Part shown: positions 29,985 to 40,649 of the stretch, one piece after another
Layout: each line of letters begins with the position of its first letter
How positions within the stretch are numbered: position 1 is the first letter of the stretch
Assembly: GCA_022494885.1 (NCBI GenBank)
Contig: JAGVSM010002873.1
Location: forward strand, 20,654-84,653
DNA: 64,000 nucleotides
Direction: 5' to 3'
Source of the DNA: Micrasema longulum
Taxonomy: Eukaryota; Arthropoda; Insecta; Trichoptera; Brachycentridae
Notes under the pieces: generated by a model
The model's input: the letters and a program-made list of their open reading frames with translations, nothing else
Told to the model about the DNA's origin: nothing
The model's database searches: none
Translations under genes and position numbers: made by a program

Positions 29985-30885
29985 CCGGCAGAAGTAAAAT
30001 GGTTGAAATCCGTAAGACGTCACTCCCCATTATGTACACAAGAATTGTTTATTTCTTTAACGTAATGTGAAACGTTAATGTAAATATATGTATTTGATTA
30101 ATGTAAAAATTTTATTTAGTTGTAATATTGTATTTTTATTTGTTATTAATAAAAAATAAAAATAAAAAATTTCGTTTTATGTATGCATGGAAATATTTTG
30201 TAATGTACATAAACGTTTATAAAATAAATAAATTGAAATGGAAATATATTCAATCGATTATTTTATTCATTCAATTAATAATCAATCGATTAGTAAATTC
30301 ATTCGACTATTTTCATTTCTAAAAATGAAGAATAAATTACGAACAGCCACTGTAAATGAAACTGGGAACTTAAGTGCAGATTTACGTGCGAATCAGATTT
30401 TGTGACGCCACTTCGTACCCCTTTGATTTCAGTTAGTAGATTAAAAGTATTGATTATCTTATTTATGCTACTGTTGCAGTAATTTTTATGGGAAGCTAAC
30501 CAGATAGCAAAGTGGTCACACATTATTAACTAATTACTGCTCATGCGAAAGAAAATACAGTGCCTAGATGTCAGATAGCAAGCAGAGAGCGTGTTATTAC
30601 GTGAAGTTTGTTGAGATATTTATTTATGACAAACAATGAAAATTTGTCATTTTTTATTTACAGTTCAGAACGCAGGACGATTTTAAACTATTGCAGAAGT
30701 ACTCTTACACAAGACACGGTAAAATTAGGATATTTAATATACATTTTATATATATTTTGATTTTCTCTGTGTCCGGGCGGACATGCGGATGAAGAACACA
30801 TTTTTGTGCATGAAATATAACAAAAGTCCTGATTAGGAGTCATGCGGTAAAAATTACAAAAAAAAATCGCGAGTATCTACACTTA
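29985..30885. other. AT-rich DNA with no recognised element
   Basis: The frames at 30128-30322 and 30299-30523 are unrecognised. A small hairpin TGTCC-GGGC-GGACA lies near 30770. Confidence 0.35.
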
Positions 30886-30890
30886 TCGAA

Positions 30891-31150
30891 GTCAACCTTT
30901 ATTGTAGTGCTTGGCGTCTTGGCCTACCATTTTTGGGGTTTTGGATTTGATTCCTGGCAGGCTTGAAGTGAAATATTAATTTTAAATGTTGTTTAAACTG
31001 CAATATTTGATGGTTCCTGGACTGTTATCTTAAGCGAAGGACTGATTGTCGTACATTCATATAACAGTTGATCGAAATACGCTGCATTTATTTTTCAAGC
31101 GCAGTGCCCTTTGTATCACTGGGTGCGGAAATGGGAATGATGATGACAAT
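30891..31150 (+). mobile_element. SINE-D, nearly full length
   Basis: Head TATTGTAGTGCTTGGCGTCT, TGGCCTACCATTTTTGGGG, TTTGATTCCTGGCAGGC. Body GAAATATTAATTTTAAATG, GGTTCCTGGACTGTTATCTT, GCGAAGGACTGATTGTCG. Tail CAGTGCCCTTTGTATCACTG, GGTGCGG and GGGAATGATGATGAC. The ATGATGATG 3' terminus is shared with 41641-41867. Confidence 0.8.
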
Positions 31151-31342
31151 AAAATTAATATTATTTTTTAACTGCCTTAAGTTTAAGATATTCTCTTAAT
31201 ACCTTTTTTTTCATTAAACTTTGAGTGCGTTTGGATTTTTTAACTAGTTTTAATAACTTTTAGAATTACTCAAAAAATTGTTTTTAAAACTGTAATTTGT
31301 TATTTTTTTATTTTTTTTTATTTATTTTATTTATTTTATTTT

Positions 31343-31504
31343 TGCACCACAACAGGCCAGGAGGCCCAATTACAGCGGTGAATTACATCACAGAACACCC
31401 AGGCTTGAGAAAAATCACATTTAATTTTTGTGTTCTCACCGGGAATCGAACCCGGAACCTTCCGTCTGTGAGTCAAGCGTCTTGACCACTACACCACGGA
31501 GGCC
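31343..31504 (-). mobile_element. SINE-C, copy 2
   Basis: Reverse orientation: a T-rich stretch (tail) before 31343, GCACCACAACAGGCCAGGAG, GTGAATTACATCACAGAACA, GGCTTGAGAAAAATCAC, GAATCGAACCCGGAACCTTC, GTCAAGCGTCTTGACCACTA and CACCACGGAGGCC. The head retains both Pol III boxes. The 62-codon plus frame across it is a shadow. Confidence 0.85.
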
Positions 31505-31509
31505 GCCTT

Positions 31510-32055
31510 ATATTGCTTTATTAACATTAATTTATCCCCATCTAATTTATTTTCTTATTGGTTCTAATCTGTTTTTTTGCTGAATTCCTAGAAAATGTAT
31601 AGGCGTATATATTTTATTTTTTGAAAATATTTTTTGCATTTGTGCATTTTTGTATTCTTATTTATTCAAAGTCCTTATTTTTATTACTTTAAGAATGTTT
31701 TTTTCATTTCTTGTATTACTTTCATTTATGTAAATACTATTTTATGCGTTGCTTTTGGGTTACTTTAATAAATAAAAAATATGCAATTACTTTGAGCACA
31801 TTTTTAATTTTATGTTTTTAATGTTTTCAATTTTAATTTAATCTATACATGATTTTTAGTTATGTTTTTTTTCCGGTATAATATTATTCTTTTACTTGAA
31901 AAAAATTAAATAGTCAATTGATAAACCTTAGCTTAGCAATATAATATGAAAACTTCATTGGTACATAAGAATTAAGTCTTAATTTGTATCCTCTAAAACT
32001 ATGAAATTATTATGTATGTTTTCTAAATAAAAAAAATTAAAAATAAAGTTTCGTG
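31510..32055. other. T-rich spacer
   Basis: Nothing recognised. Confidence 0.4.
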
Positions 32056-32115
32056 TTGATCTTGCTAGGTGTCGAGTCCGAGACATTTAATCGCGCTTAC
32101 CACTTAACCACGACG
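32056..32115 (-). mobile_element. tRNA-like SINE head
   Basis: Reverse: GGTGTCGAGTCCGAGACATT, TAATCGCGCTTACCACTTAA, CCACGACGTG. It resembles the SINE-D head. The body is not recognised. Confidence 0.4.
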
Positions 32116-32265
32116 TGAATAATAATTAATGTATTATCTTCCATTCCTTCTTATCGCGTTTAATAGCGCAATTACGCATTTAATTACTATCTATAGCACG
32201 TAGAACTGGAATCATGGAACAATAATACAATTCAAATTCGGAAGAATCTCCCGCGCAATCAAAAC

Positions 32266-32330
32266 AATAATAATAATAATAATAAGGCGCACCGGAAGTG
32301 GACCGGTCCCGCGATTTGTTGATAACTTCA
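32266..32330. repeat. (AAT)n microsatellite next to an ETS-like palindrome
   Basis: About seven AAT units (32266-32286) are followed by CACCGGAAGTGGACCGGTCC. This contains the ETS core CCGGAAGT and an ACCGG/CCGGT inverted pair. Confidence 0.5.
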
Positions 32331-32498
32331 TACTGATGGCACTTGGTTTTAATGCAGGGGTCGTCTAATTCAATGGCCTCAGGGCCACATCGACTACTTC
32401 AAAAAGTCTAATAAGATACACAAAGTCATAATCTATGAACCCTGGACGAGTGTTTGCAACTCGATGGCTACTCTCATGTAAAAATCGAGTGAAGATAA

Positions 32499-32605
32499 GC
32501 GTGCCTTGTATTGTAATGGTTTGCACGTTGGCCTACCATGCTTGAGGTTCATGCATGGAGATGTAAAATATTTATTACAGCATCATTTCACAATTCTCAA
32601 TTTTT
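32499..32605 (+). mobile_element. SINE-D head with B box deleted
   Basis: GCCTTGTATTGTAATGGTTT, GGCCTACCATGCTTGAGGTT, then directly CATGGAGATGTAAAATATTT. The GGTTCGATTCCCGG segment expected between GAGGT and the body is missing, so the internal promoter is broken. Confidence 0.65.
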
Positions 32606-33029
32606 AATCAATGTTACACCACAGATGCACATCATTCGATGCAATCAAAATACATTTTCTTAAAAACAGATGATTTCATGGTGATGTTGGTTGCTTGAAA
32701 GTTCGTCTGAGATTCACTCGCTGTGGAACTAACGGTGACACGTATTTTAAATATATTTTAAAACACGAAAAAAATATTTACATGTTCTATTTAGTTCGTT
32801 TTTTGCGGTCTGATAAAATAATCAAAACGATTGATCAAACAAATTTCATGTTTTTTTAACAATTGAGAATAGTTTGAGGCATTGTAACAGAATGTGAAAC
32901 AAATGTCGCACGTCGTATTGCTACAATTTTTTCATTTTACTATAAGCATTTTTCGCGGAAAGCTGTAAAATAACCTGTATTTTTTTTACTATAAAGAATT
33001 TGAGTTTTTAAAGGTTCAAAGATGTTTCT

Positions 33030-33095
33030 ACACTGCAATATTTTACGGTCCATGGACTGGCACTTGAAGCGTTAGTCTGATAACGTCCCATTGTT
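33030..33095 (+). mobile_element. SINE-D body fragment
   Basis: CTGCAATATTTTACGGTCCA, TGGACTGGCACTTGAAGCGT, TAGTCTGATAACGTCCC. This is the middle body of SINE-D. Confidence 0.65.
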
Positions 33096-33204
33096 TATAA
33101 TTATATTAGTACATGCGTATATAAATGTATTTGTACTCGTATATGTATGTTTATTGATAACGCAGTGAGTGCGTTAGGTATTTTTGCTTATCTTTAATAA
33201 TTCA

Positions 33205-33461
33205 TCATCATTCCTTTTCCACACCTAATGGTGCATAGGACACTGCATTGGTTCACCAATCGTAGCGTATCTTTATCATTTTTTTTAATGACGGTAAGAT
33301 GATCAGTCTTACGCTTCAGGTGCCAGTCCAGGTACATAAAAATAAACTAGTGTAATATCACATCTTTCAAAAATAAATATTTCATGTCAACCATGCCGGG
33401 AATCGACCAGAGACCTCTTGCATGGTAATCTAATGCGCTTACCACTACACCACCGGCCGAC
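33205..33461 (-). mobile_element. SINE-D, full length
   Basis: In reverse from the 3' end: TCATCATTCCTTTTCCACAC, CTAATGGTGCATAGGACACT, CACCAATCGTAGCGTATC, GATCAGTCTTACGCTTCAGG, TGCCAGTCCAGGTACATAAA, ATTTCATGTCAACCATGCCG, GGAATCGACCAGAGACCTCT, CATGGTAATCTAATGCGCTT and CCACTACACCACCGGCCGAC. All sections of the family are present. Confidence 0.85.
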
Positions 33462-33593
33462 TTAATAATGACCTACACGTTATTTTTTTTTTTCATTTTA
33501 AGATTCTATTTTTATTTTTAATATCATTTTTTTACTAAATTAAAAGACAGAACGCCGCATGCGTTTTTTCTGATATAAATTCTTAGCTTCTTA

Positions 33594-34114
33594 CGTGAGG
33601 GTACTACTTGCGAACCCGGGAAAATCTAAAATCAAAATCTAAAAAAAGTGAGGTATTAATTGAAACTTATTAAAATACATTTTTTTTCAATAATTATTAC
33701 ATTTTCAGTTAAAAAAACGGCTTTATTTGTGACTTGACTTTTACATTGTCAGGTTTGTTGCAAGCATGGCAACCTCTACTTGAAAATTAAAAATGTGTTT
33801 TTTCTCAAGCCTGGGTGCTCCGTGATGTAATTCACCACTGTAATAAGGCCTCCTGGCCTGTTGTGGTGCAAAAAAAAAATAAAAAATGTTGAGTATTGTA
33901 AAGTTGGAATGTTTAATTTAAATGTACTATTTCACTACTGTTTCTTGACATAATCATGCTTATGTCACCACTACTTTCGTGTAAAATATTTACTTATTAT
34001 AATAAAAAACTGAAGTTTAAAAAAAAATGAAGTTAGGTATTGTATCAGTTTATTGCAATTTGCTCAAAATAAAAAAAGATGGATTTTTCCGGGTTTGCAA
34101 ATAGTATCCTCACG
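33594..34114. mobile_element. Tc1/mariner-type MITE (TA target duplication) with nested SINE-C piece
   Basis: Inverted ends of about 34 bp: CGTGAGGGTACTACTTGCGA then ACCCGGGAAAATC at the left, and the reverse complement CGTGAGGATACTATTTGCAA then ACCCGGAAAAATC at the right, with few differences. Both sides are flanked by TA (33592-33593, 34115-34116), the target duplication of Tc1/mariner elements. The interior is AT-rich, non-coding, and interrupted by a 5'-truncated SINE-C (33788-33886). Confidence 0.75.
33788..33886 (+). mobile_element. SINE-C, 5'-truncated, nested in the MITE
   Basis: Only the body and tail: TTTTTTCTCAAGCCTGGGTG, CTCCGTGATGTAATTCACCA, GGCCTCCTGGCCTGTTGTGG, TGCAAAAAAAAAATAAAAAA. 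The tRNA-like head is absent, as in an incomplete reverse-transcription product. Confidence 0.8.
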
Positions 34115-34204
34115 TATTCATACATCTTCAGTAGGGAAACTTTTGTTTGGTGCTTTTCAAGTCTTTTTGACCGTCTTCGTCCGCCGTTACCATTAACGGC
34201 TTTG

Positions 34205-34515
34205 TCATTGACGACGACATAATATTAGTCAAAAATGCTGACAAACACAAATATAACACCAAACAACAACAACGCTATCATATTGAAAAAGCAAAGACAA
34301 ACACAGGACAGTCAAAAATACTACATAATGGACTTAAACACTACAGCGACTTACCTTACTACTTGAAAACTTTTACTGGAGACAAATTTAAAATCAATCT
34401 GAAAAAGCACATGATGACTGAACTAACTAAACTAGACGAGACATAAAATGACTAGACAATATTAAATTTCTAATGTAACCCTAACGGGTTTTTTAAAATT
34501 GTAAAAAAATAAATA
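34205..34515 (+). mobile_element. LINE RT C-terminal fragment with hairpin 3' end
   Basis: Encodes ADKHKYNTKQQQRYHIEKAK, TNTGQSKILHNGLKHYSDLP, YYLKTFTGDKFKINLKKHMM then TELTKLDET and stop (34444-34446). NTK...S....GLKHYSDLP...K...F..NLKK is a CR1/Jockey-group tail. The 3' UTR contains AACCCTAACGGGTT, then AAAAAAATAAATAAAT. The element at 52380-53240 ends with the comparable AACCCGTAAGGGTT, so the two probably belong to one clade. Confidence 0.7.
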
Positions 34516-34828
34516 AATTAATATCGCCATATATTTCAGATTTTACATTATTTCATCATCATTCACACATTTATAATTAGATGATAATAGTAATCTTTCA
34601 CATAAAGCTAAAAACAAATAAAATTTCGTACAATAAAAAAGTTCTTGTACAAATATCTTCCGCTCTGAAAATCCGATATTAAAATCCATTGCGATAAAAA
34701 TACACCTATTCGTATTGAACTTTCGCCGGAATTCGCCGGAAAACGAACCCAGAAATATTTGCATCGTACATAAAAATGCTGATCAAAACTAAAACGGGTA
34801 GAAAGGCCACTCAGTCATTATTATAAGC

Positions 34829-35036
34829 CTGTCCACACCAGATGCTGCATAAGGCACTGAATTGGTACACTTAAAGGTTGTCATCCTTTCGCTTCAGGTT
34901 CCAGTCCAGGAACATGAAATATTGTAATGTAAAACTACTTTTCAAATCTATATTTCATGTCGACCTTCCCAGGAATAGAACTCATAACCTCGAGCATGGT
35001 ATGCGTACGCTTCAACCACTCACTGCATTACCGGTA
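34829..35036 (-). mobile_element. SINE-D, nearly full length
   Basis: Reverse: CCACACCAGATGCTGCATAA, GTCATCCTTTCGCTTCAGG, TTCCAGTCCAGGAACATGAA, TATATTTCATGTCGACCTTC, GGAATAGAACTCATAACCTC, GAGCATGGTATGCGTACGCT. The B box is mutated (GGAATAGAA). Confidence 0.8.
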
Positions 35037-35039
35037 GAC

Positions 35040-36015
35040 TAACTAATCTCCACCTGATTTCCTAATTCAGAATTTTTACTTCAAAGTGGCCATCGAATCG
35101 AAAGCACTCGTCCAGGATTCTGGTTCTGTTTCACACACAAACTGTATTATATTAAGTATCTTTTTTATTAAAAAGTATTGTCAAGTCGCGGACCGGTCTT
35201 TGAATGCGAGCCGTAGTTTGGATCTCTGTCCTAGTGTAGTAAGACCCATTCAATTAATTTAATTACAATAGCCGATGAAGATTATACCACTGGTAACAGT
35301 AGCGTATGTGAAATTTGATGATTTGAATACTAACCATTTCTATGCGAAGAGCTAACTAATTTATAATAAAAAAATATTCGGAAACAACAAAACCAACTTT
35401 TTTAAAGAGGAAACCATAGGAATAATTTTGCTTTTTACTCTCTCGCCCCCGTGCCAAGATTGCTCAGACGTATCAACACAAACCCCTATCTTGACTTCTT
35501 TAGTTCGATAAAAAAATGTCTTCCTTTGAGCTATCACTAAATACCATTCAATAATAAACATGTCCCTCTCTTCGACTTAAGCTATGTTTTATTCTCATCT
35601 ATTCCATATCTTTATCTCTTTTTTTCAATTCTCTTTTACTTTTTGAATTTCCTGTTTTATTAAAATAATTATTCTCCATATATGCACGTTATAAAATATA
35701 ACCACAGTATAACTAACATTGTTCTTAAGCACTTTAGTTCAGTTTCACTGTCCTAATACTGCGTTTATTGCCAAAAATTAAAAACTAAAAAATAACATAA
35801 ACTCAACAAAGTGCCCCAAAAAACAAAAGTAGATAGACAATAGCTGACAAATATCAAAGTCCGAAAAGTTCCTACCTACGGTATGTGTGTATAGAGATGT
35901 ATTAACTACAGCACTTTATTAAAAAGGGCTAAGCAAACCGTCGACGAGGTGTAGGCAGAAGGCAGATCTCCTGCACCGGAACATACCGAGACTGGACTAG
36001 GATTCGACTGAGACT
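35040..36015. other. Unassigned DNA
   Basis: No repeat family or gene was recognised, except a short direct duplication GAGACTGGACTAGG at about 35989-36025. Confidence 0.35.
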
Positions 36016-36235
36016 GGACTAGGAACAATCAAGCTGTTTAGAGCTGCCGAGGACCATGGAGCTTCTCGCTACTATCCGTGGCCCTGTTATAGGTCCTGTC
36101 AGATAAACAGATCTGGTGGTTTTTAAGAAGTTTTGAAAAAGAATTTCAAGGCTATTAAGAAGTTTTGTAATAATTTCGGCGAATTGATCATGTCCAATCA
36201 ATTTAATCCCAGTCAGTGAAAAATTCACTTCACTC
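36016..36235 (-). mobile_element. Repeat Q: conserved peptide fragment, copy 1
   Basis: The minus frame 36019-36228 begins MNFSLTGIKLIGHDQFAEII then TKLLNSLEILFQNFLK. The copy at 53455-53740 encodes SLTGIKLIGHDQFAEMITKL then FKNLKKLFGN. Conservation at protein and DNA level over about 35 codons, with diverging flanks, suggests a fragment of a transposable-element or duplicated gene ORF. I do not recognise the family. Confidence 0.45.
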
Positions 36236-36544
36236 TCTTCTCAATTCAATGAAGTACATAATATGTGCTTCTGGTTTACTTTCTTTCAGCACAAAGATGC
36301 TAAGGCTACCAGATTTCAGAGAGCTCCTTCGAGCAGCTTTTCTCGTTTGACAACGAGCAAATTTTCCGTGTATGTGGGCACCGCTAAGGAGACTTATGTC
36401 CTCAGATGCGGTGTGCGGTATGTGGTGGGCAAGCTGCCCAGGACAGAGACACATACTCTCAGGTGATAGTCGACGTCGAGGAAATTTGACATGACGCAAA
36501 AAGAAGAAGTACAATGTAAAAACAATGCAGGTTCTACCTCTCAA
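36230..36544 (-). CDS. Unrecognised 104-codon open frame
   Basis: Open from ATG to stop on the minus strand, with balanced composition. It lies just upstream of the repeat Q frame in the same direction, so it might be the preceding part of the same ancient ORF after a frameshift or stop. The product contains paired cysteines (MCLCPGQLAHH) and basic stretches but no motif I can name. A plus-strand frame overlaps it, so it may be spurious. Confidence 0.15.
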   Translation of the reverse strand: MRGRTCIVFTLYFFFLRHVKFPRRRLSPESMCLCPGQLAHHIPHTASEDISLLSGAHIHGKFARCQTRKAARRSSLKSGSLSIFVLKESKPEAHIMYFIELRRE

Positions 36545-36907
36545 AACTCGGAGGTTCAGTGTTTTTAGTTTTTATAAGGTACAAATGAAAGAACCGGAAT
36601 CAGCGTTTAGTTTTGACTGAGTAGATAGGCAGATATTACAGAATAACTGAGTATTATTTAAATAAATAAATAAAATGTGATTTGTAATTCGTTTAAGTTT
36701 TGCAAAGATATTGTAGGTACCTTTTGTTTCCCTCATAAACGTCTTTTGAACGATGAGTCGCACCGTAAAGGTTAACAAAACACTGTTATTTGATATTATT
36801 TCTGTATTCCAACGGCTTTGAGTAGCGCCCCCGATCGCCACATGCGTTTACATCTCTATTACATTTGCATACATTACAACCGAGTCTAATCGTGAATAGT
36901 CCATGTC

Positions 36908-37201
36908 TTGGACTTAGCCACCCAAAGAACAATATTTCACTCTGGAAACACTCTAAATTATACACCACGGTACAAAATTGTAGTCGAGCGAACGGCACTT
37001 GAACTAAACTCTTCGGAATATCTTTGGTTATGGAGATTTTTATCGCGGAATATTTTGATTTATGGGGAAGATTATTTTGACAAATGTTTATTTGAACTTC
37101 AACTGTCTGCTGATTTCACCGATTTTAATTTAAAACTTATTTCAGCTTTAAAATTGTTACCAATATTTTTAAAGGAAGGTGTAGTTATTTTGGCGAAATG
37201 A
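36908..37201 (+). CDS. Unrecognised 97-codon open frame
   Basis: The last two thirds (SSEYLWLWRFLSRNILIYGE, DYFDKCLFELQLSADFTDF, NLKLISALKLLPIFLKEG) are leucine-rich and amphipathic rather than low-complexity, and look more protein-like than most chance frames here. No repeat copy or splice context was identified. It could be an exon, a transposon remnant or chance. Confidence 0.18.
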   Translation: MDLATQRTIFHSGNTLNYTPRYKIVVERTALELNSSEYLWLWRFLSRNILIYGEDYFDKCLFELQLSADFTDFNLKLISALKLLPIFLKEGVVILAK

Positions 37202-37429
37202 CTTCATTTATGTATTTTTCATATCATGTTTCAAGAGATCGATGGTACACTTTTTGTGTCTACCAATTACTTAAGGACTTTTTGAAAATATTTTGAATTT
37301 TCAAGCTTATTTTTTAATCTAATTCAACGTTGTATTAGCAGAATAGAATGCCACAAAATAAAATGTGGTTTGGAGAAAATAAAATTAAAAAAAAAAAAAA
37401 TGGGTCAAAAATAGTCAATTGTAAGATGT

Positions 37430-37865
37430 CTTCTTCTCTGGTCTCAATCCTGGGATTGGCTGGCAGCAATTACATTCATTCTTCTCCTCCATGCCTCTCT
37501 GTCTTGTGCGGCTCTTTTAAAGTCAACATATGATGAGCAGCGCACGTCCTCTAATAGGTACTCCAGGTACTCTCGGCGTGGGCGTCCCCTAGAATTTGTC
37601 CCCTCGGTCATCCCCTCCATTATGACATGCAGGAGGCCTTCTTGACGTATTACATGGCCGATCCGTCTCGCTCGCCTTTCGGACAAGGTCCTAAGCAGGT
37701 GCTTTCCACCTTCGATTATTTGGAGAACCTCCTCATTTGTAATGTGGTCTCTCCAGGAAATTCCTAGTAGTCTTCTATAGGACCACATCTCAAAAGCCTC
37801 TAGTCTCCGTTTATCTCTTTCGGATAGGCACCATGTCTCGCAGCATCAGTAGTATACTTAATGAT
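37430..37865 (-). mobile_element. RTE-like LINE, C-terminal fragment (114-codon frame)
   Basis: The minus frame 37444-37788 encodes MWSYRRLLGISWRDHITNEE, VLQIIEGGKHLLRTLSERRA, RRIGHVIRQEGLLHVIMEGM, GRPRREYLEYLLED and AAQDREAWRRRMN. 'MxxYRRxLxISWxDxxTNExVL...LLxxIxxRRxRxIGHxxRxxGL...GxxxGxxxRGRPRxxxL...AxDRxxWRxxV' is a classic RTE-clade ORF tail. The M is internal (the relic extends upstream to about 37860). The frame is among the best preserved here. Confidence 0.85.
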
Positions 37866-38204
37866 TTATCCCTTTCAGGAGTTTTTTTTTTAAGCTTTAC
37901 ACTGTTGGTTTAACTATATTGATCAAAAATATGAACTATGTCATTATGACAGCGATGTTTTTCTACGAAAATCAAATTAACCCTAATAATTATTACGATT
38001 TTAATTAATTTACTCTAAACGGCTCTAAAAATACCAAAAGACTTGTGTCAACCATGGAAATGTTACCTGTATACAGTGTTTTATATTATTATCTTAACAA
38101 AGCTGTTTTAGAAAAGGCTTACTAAAAAATTAACTGATTTACATTTTTCTACACTTAATAATAACTAAAAATAATAAAACCTTAATTCAATATGATGCAT
38201 TTTA

Positions 38205-38655
38205 CTTGTCTACCAGTTTACTTCAGAACAGAGCTCTGAGAAACATTCTTGGACTGAAATAGGATTCCCATGTCAAGGATATCTACCGACAGACAAAAAT
38301 ACTTCCTTTCAAGGTGATGCCACTGCATGACATAACCAATACTATTTTGAATATCATGAACTTTTCTGATCACACAAATTTAAAATACACATTTTGTCAT
38401 GATATTCACAATTACAATACGCGTTACTCTCATGTGTAAGTTTCGCTCAACAAAGTTCGGCAGAAGGTCTCTGAAAATTTTTGCCCATTCCTAATTGATT
38501 AAACTGCCCGATGAGCTAAAAGGCCAAAATTTAAATAGAAAATCCATAAGTATCGCAATTAAAAAATATTACTTAAATATTTTTGATAGTTATTAATGTA
38601 ATTTATACATAAGTATATGGTGTAAAGTATTTAGTTTTTTGTTTCATATTATTTC
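38205..38655 (+). mobile_element. LINE RT C-terminal relic (family L)
   Basis: Encodes LLQNRALRNILGLK, stop, DSHVKDIYRQTKILPFKVMP, LHDITNTILNIMNFSD and CHDIHNYNTRYSHV, then stops and frameshifts. 'QNRALRxIxGL...T..L....L' and 'HNYNTR' are typical of the post-RT region of Jockey/CR1-group LINEs. The UTR (TTTTTGATAGTTATTAATGT, AATTTATA, GGTGTAAAGTA) matches 48066-48140 and is interrupted by an insertion (38656-39059). Confidence 0.7.
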
Positions 38656-39059
38656 AGCTTTTTTTAAAATTGATCCAAAAAACGTATTATTTATAAAATC
38701 GTATGGTAGCATTATTTTTCATTTTTATTATTACCTAGCTAAATACTAGTCACTTTATGTTTATGTTAAATTATTCTCATTTTTTTGTTATATTTATATT
38801 TAGAACATAAGGTTTTCTCACTTCAATTGTTATCTTTTATTTGTCATCTTAGATTTGTATGTTTCTTTTTTACTTTTTTGCAGTTTCTAAAAAAAAATAT
38901 TTAAAATGCTTAGATTTAATTATTTAGTTGAATTAAATAGTTTTTTTTTTAAATATTATATATAACATAATGAATTGTTCACTGCTGTGATTATTTCTGT
39001 AAATTTTTTTACTGCAAAAAGTTCCTTGAACCGTTGATATATAAATAAACAAATAAATA
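38656..39059 (+). mobile_element. Insertion inside the family-L 3' UTR
   Basis: Comparing with 48066-48310, the UTR is continuous there but here is split between GTTTCATATTATTTC (about 38650) and TTTCCTTACTATTTCGG (39062). The inserted 400 bp is AT-rich and ends in ATATAAATAAACAAATAAAT, like an (AAAT)n retroposon tail. Family not identified. Confidence 0.5.
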
Positions 39060-39235
39060 ATGTTTCCTTACTATTTCGGATGTATTGGCTATTTATGATA
39101 TTATGTAATGTCACAAAAATGTTTTGTTTTTATGTACGGTCCCAAATACGTTTTTTTAATAACTCCTGGGAGTATAATATGTACTTTTTGTTTTATGTGT
39201 TTTATTAATGATTATTATAATAAAAAGTTACTGTT
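39060..39235 (+). mobile_element. Family-L LINE 3' UTR, distal part
   Basis: TACTATTTCGGATGTATTGG, GATATTATGTAATGTCAC, TATGTACGGTCCCAAATACG, CTCCTGGGAGTATAATATG. The same order is found at 48160-48290. Confidence 0.75.
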
Positions 39236-40135
39236 ATAATTGGCTTAAGCCGTATATAATAAAATAAACATGTAATGCTTTATATTAAAACGTTCTCCAA
39301 GAGAACATAAAATATCCATCATATTCGAGTTCATATGTATTTTGGCTTCATGATTTTATTTTCCACATTTAGTCTATCTATCATCAGACAAATGAACGTA
39401 CGTAAGCACGTAGCCATAACTAAATCTGCATTAATTTCATCCAGATTTAAAAAGTTCCATACAGTTACAAGACAACTCGGTGTTATGGAAAATTTAAATT
39501 CCTCCGGAGAAGTATAGTGCGTGACAGCATATTAAGTGGAAATATACACTTGATAACATAATCCGCCTCTTCTTGATCGGGCGAGTACTCTATGGAATAT
39601 GGCCAACAGTATAATAGACAGATATAATATGTATTATTATTCCCTAGAATGGACAGTGCAAGCAAATTAGTTGACGCGTGATGCGTTGCACGCTAGGTGC
39701 ATACACCCAACATCGCTTCCTGAGGAAAATAACGGAAACTGCGCGTTCAAGTAGACGTGTCAAATATTATTCAAATGCCTATCGATAATAATTATTCTTG
39801 AATGAACAAGGAAAGATGATAAATCACGTAGGTATTAGAAAGTACAGTTTTCCGAAACGTTTTTTTTCTACTCATCGTCAATAATTAAAAACCTAGGTAT
39901 TTTGGCCCACAAAGCATCAATTAATTCGTAATTGACTCTTTTAAATTTGAAAACATTTGAAATAATATTATATTCTAACTGTTGACGTATTAATACACAG
40001 TCCTGAGTCTTTAAAAATGATGACACTTAACTGATGCCTAAACGCTCAGTGATTCCCAATATGTATTTGATCGTTCTTCGTCCGCCAGCCAGGTGTGAAG
40101 CAAAATCGACGTTTAGAATCGAAACAAAAATAATA
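39236..40135. other. Unassigned DNA
   Basis: Two 60-codon frames are unrecognised. No repeat partner was seen. Confidence 0.35.
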
Positions 40136-40144
40136 GGTTGTTTC

Positions 40145-40415
40145 ATATTCCGATATTCAGGACCAACCTGTCTATAGTTATGCCTGTTAGAAGGGCTACC
40201 GCTATGCTGAACAACATCGCTCTGGATATTAATCTAATCCATGTATCCGAAGGAGTTTGCCGGAGCAGGATTCTCCTACTACTTTGACATGAGTCTTTTT
40301 CGTGTATTTTTTTTTTCTTTTTTATAATATGTACGTATTAAATCTACTTTTGTAATGTTTATGTTATATTTGAAATAAATTCATTGAATTGAATTGAATT
40401 GAATTGAATTGAATG
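40145..40415 (+). mobile_element. LINE ORF end plus 3' UTR (family P), copy 2
   Basis: Encodes RTNLS, VMPVRRATAMLNNIALDI, NLIHVSEGVCRSRILLLL then stop, homologous to 18100-18372. The UTR ends with a pentamer array (TTGAA)n at 40379-40413, six to seven units, after AATAAATTCA. A tandem pentamer 3' end instead of poly-A is typical of some LINE clades. Confidence 0.65.
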
Positions 40416-40649
40416 AAGTATTTACTTACAAGTGATTAACAAAGTTAAAAATAATTCATATTCAAATACAAGCATTATCTATCTATACGTATGTATAAAA
40501 GGCAATATTCGTATGTGTGTCCTTGATAGACAAAATAACTACTGGATCGATTTACGTGCTGCTTTTTGGGAAAGGACTAGCTTTGGTTTGGGCATGTTTG
40601 TAGTATTTAAAGTCTTTAATTCGTAAAGTAGAAAAAAGTTAGGAGCGTA
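40416..40649. other. AT-rich spacer
   Basis: A 64-codon frame is unrecognised. Otherwise nothing is seen. Confidence 0.35.

Noticed and set aside
32266..32286. CRISPR-like or satellite array
   Set aside because: It is a plain (AAT)n microsatellite; no direct repeats with unique spacers occur anywhere in the window.
34470..34490. Telomere-like AACCCTAA motif
   Set aside because: It is a single motif in a LINE 3' hairpin (AACCCTAACGGGTT), not a tandem telomeric repeat.
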